Assembly (NCBI GenBank): GCA_027482185.1
Contig: JAIXWF010000013.1
Location: 310,001-374,000 of the forward strand
DNA from: Opitutaceae bacterium
Lineage (GTDB): Bacteria > Verrucomicrobiota > Verrucomicrobiia > Opitutales > Opitutaceae
DNA: 64,000 bases
Direction of reading: 5' to 3'
Part shown: piece after piece, positions 60,706 through 64,000 of the stretch
Layout: every line of letters begins with the position of its first letter
Numbering within the stretch: the first letter of the stretch is position 1
The notes under the pieces: model-generated
The model's database searches: none
What the model saw: only the letters and a program-made list of their open reading frames with translations
Told to the model about the DNA's origin: nothing
Made by a program: the position numbers and the translations under genes

Positions 60706-62238
60706 TCAGGGGGACTTCGGACCGGTGACGAGGAGGAAGATTTCCGGTGCGCTGTGATACGTGTGGAGTGTGCACGGCGGCAACGGCGGGAAACTGCCGG
60801 GGTCCTCGGCGACGACCTTCATTTCGAAGCGGCGGCGGAGGTCGGCGAGGTTGTTGGCGGTGGCGTCGTCGGGGTAGAGCGTCGCCCGGAGCAAAACGGG
60901 CCGGCGTTCGGTGCGGAAGTGCACGGCAATGTCCGCGGCCGGTTCCTGCGTCACGAGGTGGGAAGAGAGCCAGCGGGCCTCCGGGTGGCGGGCCCGGAGT
61001 TCGCGTTCGAGGGCATCATGGGCGACGGCGCCGCGGCCCGAGAATTCGTGCAGCAGCAGCGGCCCGGTAAAGCGCAGCGGGGCGATGAGCAAAATCGCCG
61101 TGACCGCGGCGGCGAGCGCGGGGCCGAACCGAGGGCGAACGGCCGCGAGGCGGGCGGCGAGGGCCGCGACGCCGATGCCGGCGAGGACGGCGGCGAGCGG
61201 GAGGACGGGGCTGAGGTTGCGCTCGAAGAAGACGCTGCGGGAGGCAAAGAGCGCGGCGAACAGCGCGACGGGACCGGCGAGGAGCAGCAGGGCGGCGAAC
61301 TGCCGGCGGGCGGCGAGTACCGCGATTCCGCCGGCGATCGCCGCGAGGCCGGGCCAGCCGAGGGTGGCGGCGAAGTAGCCGGCGAGCCAGTCGGCCACGG
61401 GGCCGCCGTCGAGGTGGCTGTGCGGGAGGTGTAGGCCGCTGTATTGGTCGGACAAGTACCGCAAACCGTGCAAAAAGGCGGCGGGGTTGGCCACGGCGCC
61501 GGGCGCGCCGAGGGCGAAGCCGGCGGCTGCCGCGAACGGAAATGCGGCGAGCCAACGCCAGCGCGCGGGTCCGGCCGTGCGGGCCGCGGCGAGCGGGACG
61601 AGCGGCAGCCACGCGAGCATCAGCAAGGTGATCTTCGTCGCCGCGAGCAGGCCGACCAAGAACGCGGCAGCGACGAGCCGGCCGGGGCGCAATTCCGCCG
61701 CGGGCCAGCAGCAAGCGACGGCGCCGAGCGTGAGCAAGGTGAGGAAGGCCTCGGGCCGCGCGAAATGGGCGTCCTGCACGAGCAGCGGCAGCACGGCGGC
61801 GAAGGCCAGCGCGACCAGACCGGCGACGGGGCCGGCGGTGCGGCGGGCGAGCGACGCCGTCAGCGCGAGGGCGCCCGCGGCCAGAACGACGGAGAAGAAG
61901 CGGTAGACGTACCAGCCGCCGTCGGCGGCACGCCACGCCTCGGTGCCGGGGACGAGTTTGGTGCCGCGGTAGAAGAAATAGACGGCGTAGAGGTAGGACG
62001 AGAAGTTGTACTGGTCGTACTTCAGGTCGGGGCCGAGGTTGGCCTTGGCCCAATTGGTGTCCCAGTCGCCGGAGCGGCGCATGTAGCCGACGACCTCGGC
62101 CGTGATCGGTTCGTCGGGGTGGCTCCAGCCGCGGTCGTACCAGGCGACGCGGAGGCCGCAGCCGGCGGCAAAGACCAACACCCAGAGCAGGCGCCCGGGC
62201 CAGGGGTTCCGGCGGGCCGCGGGAGCGGCGGCGTCCAT
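60706..62238 (-). CDS. GT-C family membrane glycosyltransferase (GT39/ArnT-like)
   Basis: 510 residues with about ten hydrophobic segments. The first periplasmic loop contains the acidic pair Asp42-Glu43 (SHPDEPITAEVV), the catalytic motif of PMT/ArnT-type transferases that use polyprenyl-linked sugars. The start is CAT 62236-62238; the frame's earlier ATG comes from shadow of the next gene. It begins 8 bases after the endonuclease/phosphatase-family gene's stop and ends 7 bases before the phosphodiesterase start. Acceptor unknown. Confidence 0.75.
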   Translation of the reverse strand: MDAAAPAARRNPWPGRLLWVLVFAAGCGLRVAWYDRGWSHPDEPITAEVVGYMRRSGDWDTNWAKANLGPDLKYDQYNFSSYLYAVYFFYRGTKLVPGTEAWRAADGGWYVYRFFSVVLAAGALALTASLARRTAGPVAGLVALAFAAVLPLLVQDAHFARPEAFLTLLTLGAVACCWPAAELRPGRLVAAAFLVGLLAATKITLLMLAWLPLVPLAAARTAGPARWRWLAAFPFAAAAGFALGAPGAVANPAAFLHGLRYLSDQYSGLHLPHSHLDGGPVADWLAGYFAATLGWPGLAAIAGGIAVLAARRQFAALLLLAGPVALFAALFASRSVFFERNLSPVLPLAAVLAGIGVAALAARLAAVRPRFGPALAAAVTAILLIAPLRFTGPLLLHEFSGRGAVAHDALERELRARHPEARWLSSHLVTQEPAADIAVHFRTERRPVLLRATLYPDDATANNLADLRRRFEMKVVAEDPGSFPPLPPCTLHTYHSAPEIFLLVTGPKSP

Positions 62239-62246
62239 GGTCCGGA

Positions 62247-63044
62247 TCAGCGGGCCGGGAGCAGCCGGAGTTCCGCGACGATGGGCAGGTGGTCGGAGGC
62301 CTCGGAGGAGAGGACCTGCATCGAGACCGGAGCGAAGGCGCCGGGCGTGAGCCAGATGTAGTCGATGCGCTTGTTGGGTTTGCGCACCGGGATGGTGTAG
62401 CCCGGTTCCCGATACAGCGCGGTCCACGTGTCGGTGAGGAAGGCGCGGAGGGCGGCGATGGACGGGGCGTCGGGAGCGGCGTTGAAGTCGCCGAGGAGAA
62501 TCACCGGCATCGCGGCGGCGGCGACGATGGCCTTGAGCTCGGTGGAACTGTGCTCGCGCTCGGCCGGGTCGCGGCGGGCGTCGAGGTGCGTGTTCATGAA
62601 GAGGATTTCGCGGCCGCCGACCTCGAGGACGACTTGCTGGACGCCGCGCTGTTCGCCGTTGGCAAAGGATTTGAGATGCGTATTTTTGGCGCGCTTGATC
62701 GGCAAGCGGGAGAGGACGGCGTTGCCGTATTCGCCGCCCTGATGCGGGATGTTTTTCTCGAAGACCACGGTCATGCCGGTGAGCTTGGCGAGTTCGGCGG
62801 GCAGGTCGCGTTTCTGGGTACGTTCGACGCCGCGGTCGACTTCCTGAAGGCCTACGACGTCGGGTTTGGCGTCGAGGATGACGCGGGCGATCCGTTCGAC
62901 GTCGAGTTTGCCGTCGATGCCCTCGGCATGGTGGATGTTGTAGGACATCACGCGGATCGAGGCCGGGGCGGCGGGGGCGGCGGAGAGGGCGGCCGCGGCG
63001 AGCAGGGACAGGAGGCCGGCGAGGAAGCGGAGAGCGGGGCGCAT
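62247..63044 (-). CDS. Secreted endonuclease/exonuclease/phosphatase-family protein
   Basis: 265 residues. Signal peptide to about 22. The start is ATG 63044 (MRPALRFLAG); the frame's longer start at 63176 would pass through heptamer repeats. Catalytic motifs SYNIHH (Asn36), LQEVDRG (Glu68), NTHLDAR, LGDFNAAPD and SDHLPIVAEL are complete. The family includes sphingomyelinase-like and inositol-phosphate phosphatases and nucleases. It is the first gene of the compact three-gene minus-strand group 63044-59886. Confidence 0.85.
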   Translation of the reverse strand: MRPALRFLAGLLSLLAAAALSAAPAAPASIRVMSYNIHHAEGIDGKLDVERIARVILDAKPDVVGLQEVDRGVERTQKRDLPAELAKLTGMTVVFEKNIPHQGGEYGNAVLSRLPIKRAKNTHLKSFANGEQRGVQQVVLEVGGREILFMNTHLDARRDPAEREHSSTELKAIVAAAAMPVILLGDFNAAPDAPSIAALRAFLTDTWTALYREPGYTIPVRKPNKRIDYIWLTPGAFAPVSMQVLSSEASDHLPIVAELRLLPAR

Positions 63045-63083
63045 AAAGGAAAAGAGGACCGGCAGTGTGGAAGGCCCGAGCGC

Positions 63084-63222
63084 GGTTGAAAGTTGAAAGG
63101 TGAAAGGTGAAGGCGCTCGGCGTTCAGCAGTCAGCCGGCGACTTCGGCAGTCGGTGGCCGGCGATCGGACCTTCAACTTTCAACTTCGGACTTTCAACCG
63201 CCGCCGCGCGGCACGCGGCGGC
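63084..63222. repeat. Heptamer arrays and GC palindrome between two minus-strand genes
   Basis: GGTTGAA, AGTTGAA, AGGTGAA, AGGTGAA (63084-63111), then CCTTCAA, CTTTCAA, CTTCGGA, CTTTCAA (63170-63197) in opposite orientation, then a 9-bp perfect palindrome GCCGCCGCG/CGCGGCGGC (63200-63222) next to the TonB gene's stop. The two arrays are roughly complementary. No gene in this gap. Confidence 0.75.
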
Positions 63223-63223
63223 C

Positions 63224-64000
63224 TCAGAGCTTCGTCGTGAGCGTGAGGTTCCAGCTGATGGGTTGCTTGAAGGCGTAGTAGCGCGGGACGGTCTCGCGGG
63301 CGGGCGAGGTGTAGTCGTTGTTGCGCGGGCGCATGACGTGGGCGCTTTGGGCGGTCGACGAGTAGGTGGGGCCGCGGTCGTTGAGCAGATTGTTGATCAC
63401 GAGGTTGGCCTGGACCTCGCGGCGGTTCCTGAAGCGCCAAGTGTAGGCGAGGGTGGCGGTGACGATCTTGTAGTCGTCGGGCGTGTAGGCCGGCGTGTAG
63501 GCGTCGGAATTGGGATCGTCGATGGCGCGCGTGGGATTGGCGGGATCGACGATGGTGTCCTCGACCTTCGACCAGTAGATCTGTTTGCCCCGGTAGCGGA
63601 CGCCGGCGCCGAAGCGCAGGCCCTTGAAGCGGCCGGTCTGGATCGTGTAGTCGCCGAAGAGATTCGCGACGGGTTGGTCCTGCTGGAGGCGTTTCCCGTC
63701 CACGATGTTCCGGCGGAAGCTGTAGATGTTGTTGTAGGCGTTGACGGCGTTGTTGACGTCGGAGGAGCGCTGGTTGACGGGAATGGATTCGTCGACGCGG
63801 GCGACGTTGTCGGCGCCGATGATGACGCCGGCGTCCTGGGCGATCTGCTTGAAGGCATCGGCGTTCTTGTCGATGTAGGCGCGGACGTCGGGGTAGGCGT
63901 CGGCCTCGTAGAGTTTCGGGAAACCGATGTTGCCGGTGAAGCGGAGGCCGCGCACGGGGTTGAAGACGATCTCGATCTCGTAGCCGTCGCCGCTGCGGGT
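63224..64000 (-). CDS. TonB-dependent receptor, C-terminal part (truncated by window edge)
   Basis: The frame is open through base 64000, so only the last about 258 residues of the barrel are seen. The end has GLRFGAGVRYRGKQIYW, WRFRNRREVQANLVINNLLNDRGPTYS and a terminal ISWNLTLTTKL strand, a common ending for large plug-containing TonB receptors of this bacterial group. Followed directly by a GC palindrome and TTGAAAG heptamers. Confidence 0.85.
   Translation of the reverse strand, partial: TRSGDGYEIEIVFNPVRGLRFTGNIGFPKLYEADAYPDVRAYIDKNADAFKQIAQDAGVIIGADNVARVDESIPVNQRSSDVNNAVNAYNNIYSFRRNIVDGKRLQQDQPVANLFGDYTIQTGRFKGLRFGAGVRYRGKQIYWSKVEDTIVDPANPTRAIDDPNSDAYTPAYTPDDYKIVTATLAYTWRFRNRREVQANLVINNLLNDRGPTYSSTAQSAHVMRPRNNDYTSPARETVPRYYAFKQPISWNLTLTTKL

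Noticed and set aside
1-64000. Phage, plasmid or integrative element
   Set aside because: No integrase, transposase, replication or structural gene is seen, and no tRNA or direct-repeat attachment pair was found.

Overview
The window is GC-rich (about 70% by eye), gene-dense chromosomal DNA from a Gram-negative bacterium. It carries several TonB-dependent receptors, an RND efflux pair, periplasmic and outer-membrane signal peptides, and secreted proteins with PQQ-type propellers, Ig-like folds and a recurring tandem C-terminal domain. This combination suggests a member of Verrucomicrobiota, most likely an Opitutaceae-like lineage. That is inference from gene style, since there is no rRNA here. 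I saw no tRNA, rRNA, CRISPR, prophage, transposase or integrase gene. High GC opens long shadow ORFs on the opposite strand of nearly every gene, and these were ignored.

Layout. 1-7.6 kb (+): the tail of a coiled-coil gene, a terminator, an outer-membrane-type protein, a histidine kinase, a secreted propeller protein, a large uncharacterised Ala/Pro/Gly-rich protein and a hotdog thioesterase. 7.6-12.9 kb (-): an operon-like run pyrR-pyrB-pyrC-CPBP protease-thiL-tsaE. 13.1-17.7 kb (+): a GntR regulator with a palindromic operator, then an ABC ATPase and two paralogous permeases with overlapping genes. 17.6-28.4 kb: a divergent metabolic island. Leftward are a cytosine/creatinine-deaminase-like amidohydrolase, a DUF2165 membrane protein, RidA, a creatininase homologue lacking every metal ligand, and an intact creatininase. 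Rightward are a FAD-dependent oxidase, ABC ATPase, permease, NMT1/THI5-like binding lipoprotein and TonB receptor, closed by a terminator. Together they read as uptake and breakdown of a small nitrogen heterocycle of unknown identity. 28.7-30.6 kb (-): an AraC regulator and a cytochrome c. 31.2-41.9 kb: a LamG/LCCL/Ig secreted protein, a second TonB receptor, and a subtilisin fused to a propeller.

42.3-48.6 kb (-): esterase, sensor kinase with a solute-binding domain, PL22 oligogalacturonate lyase-like protein, HD phosphohydrolase and SGNH hydrolase, suggesting plant-polymer use. 48.8-53.2 kb (-): an RND efflux pump and its adaptor. 53.4-59.8 kb (+): serA-plsY-hom-lysC-thrC, i.e. serine and threonine biosynthesis plus phosphatidate synthesis. 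59.9-64.0 kb (-): a PI-PLC-like phosphodiesterase, a membrane glycosyltransferase, an endonuclease/exonuclease/phosphatase-family protein and the C-terminal part of a third TonB receptor.

The intergenic DNA is unusual. It holds several classes of short repeats: heptamer tandem arrays with many different unit sequences, bipartite hairpins built from 9-base ATCCTGTnn words, a 50-60 bp palindromic element with GTAGGGGCG ends (one copy nested inside another repeat), and a gene-end module of a GC palindrome followed by TTGAAAG heptamers.
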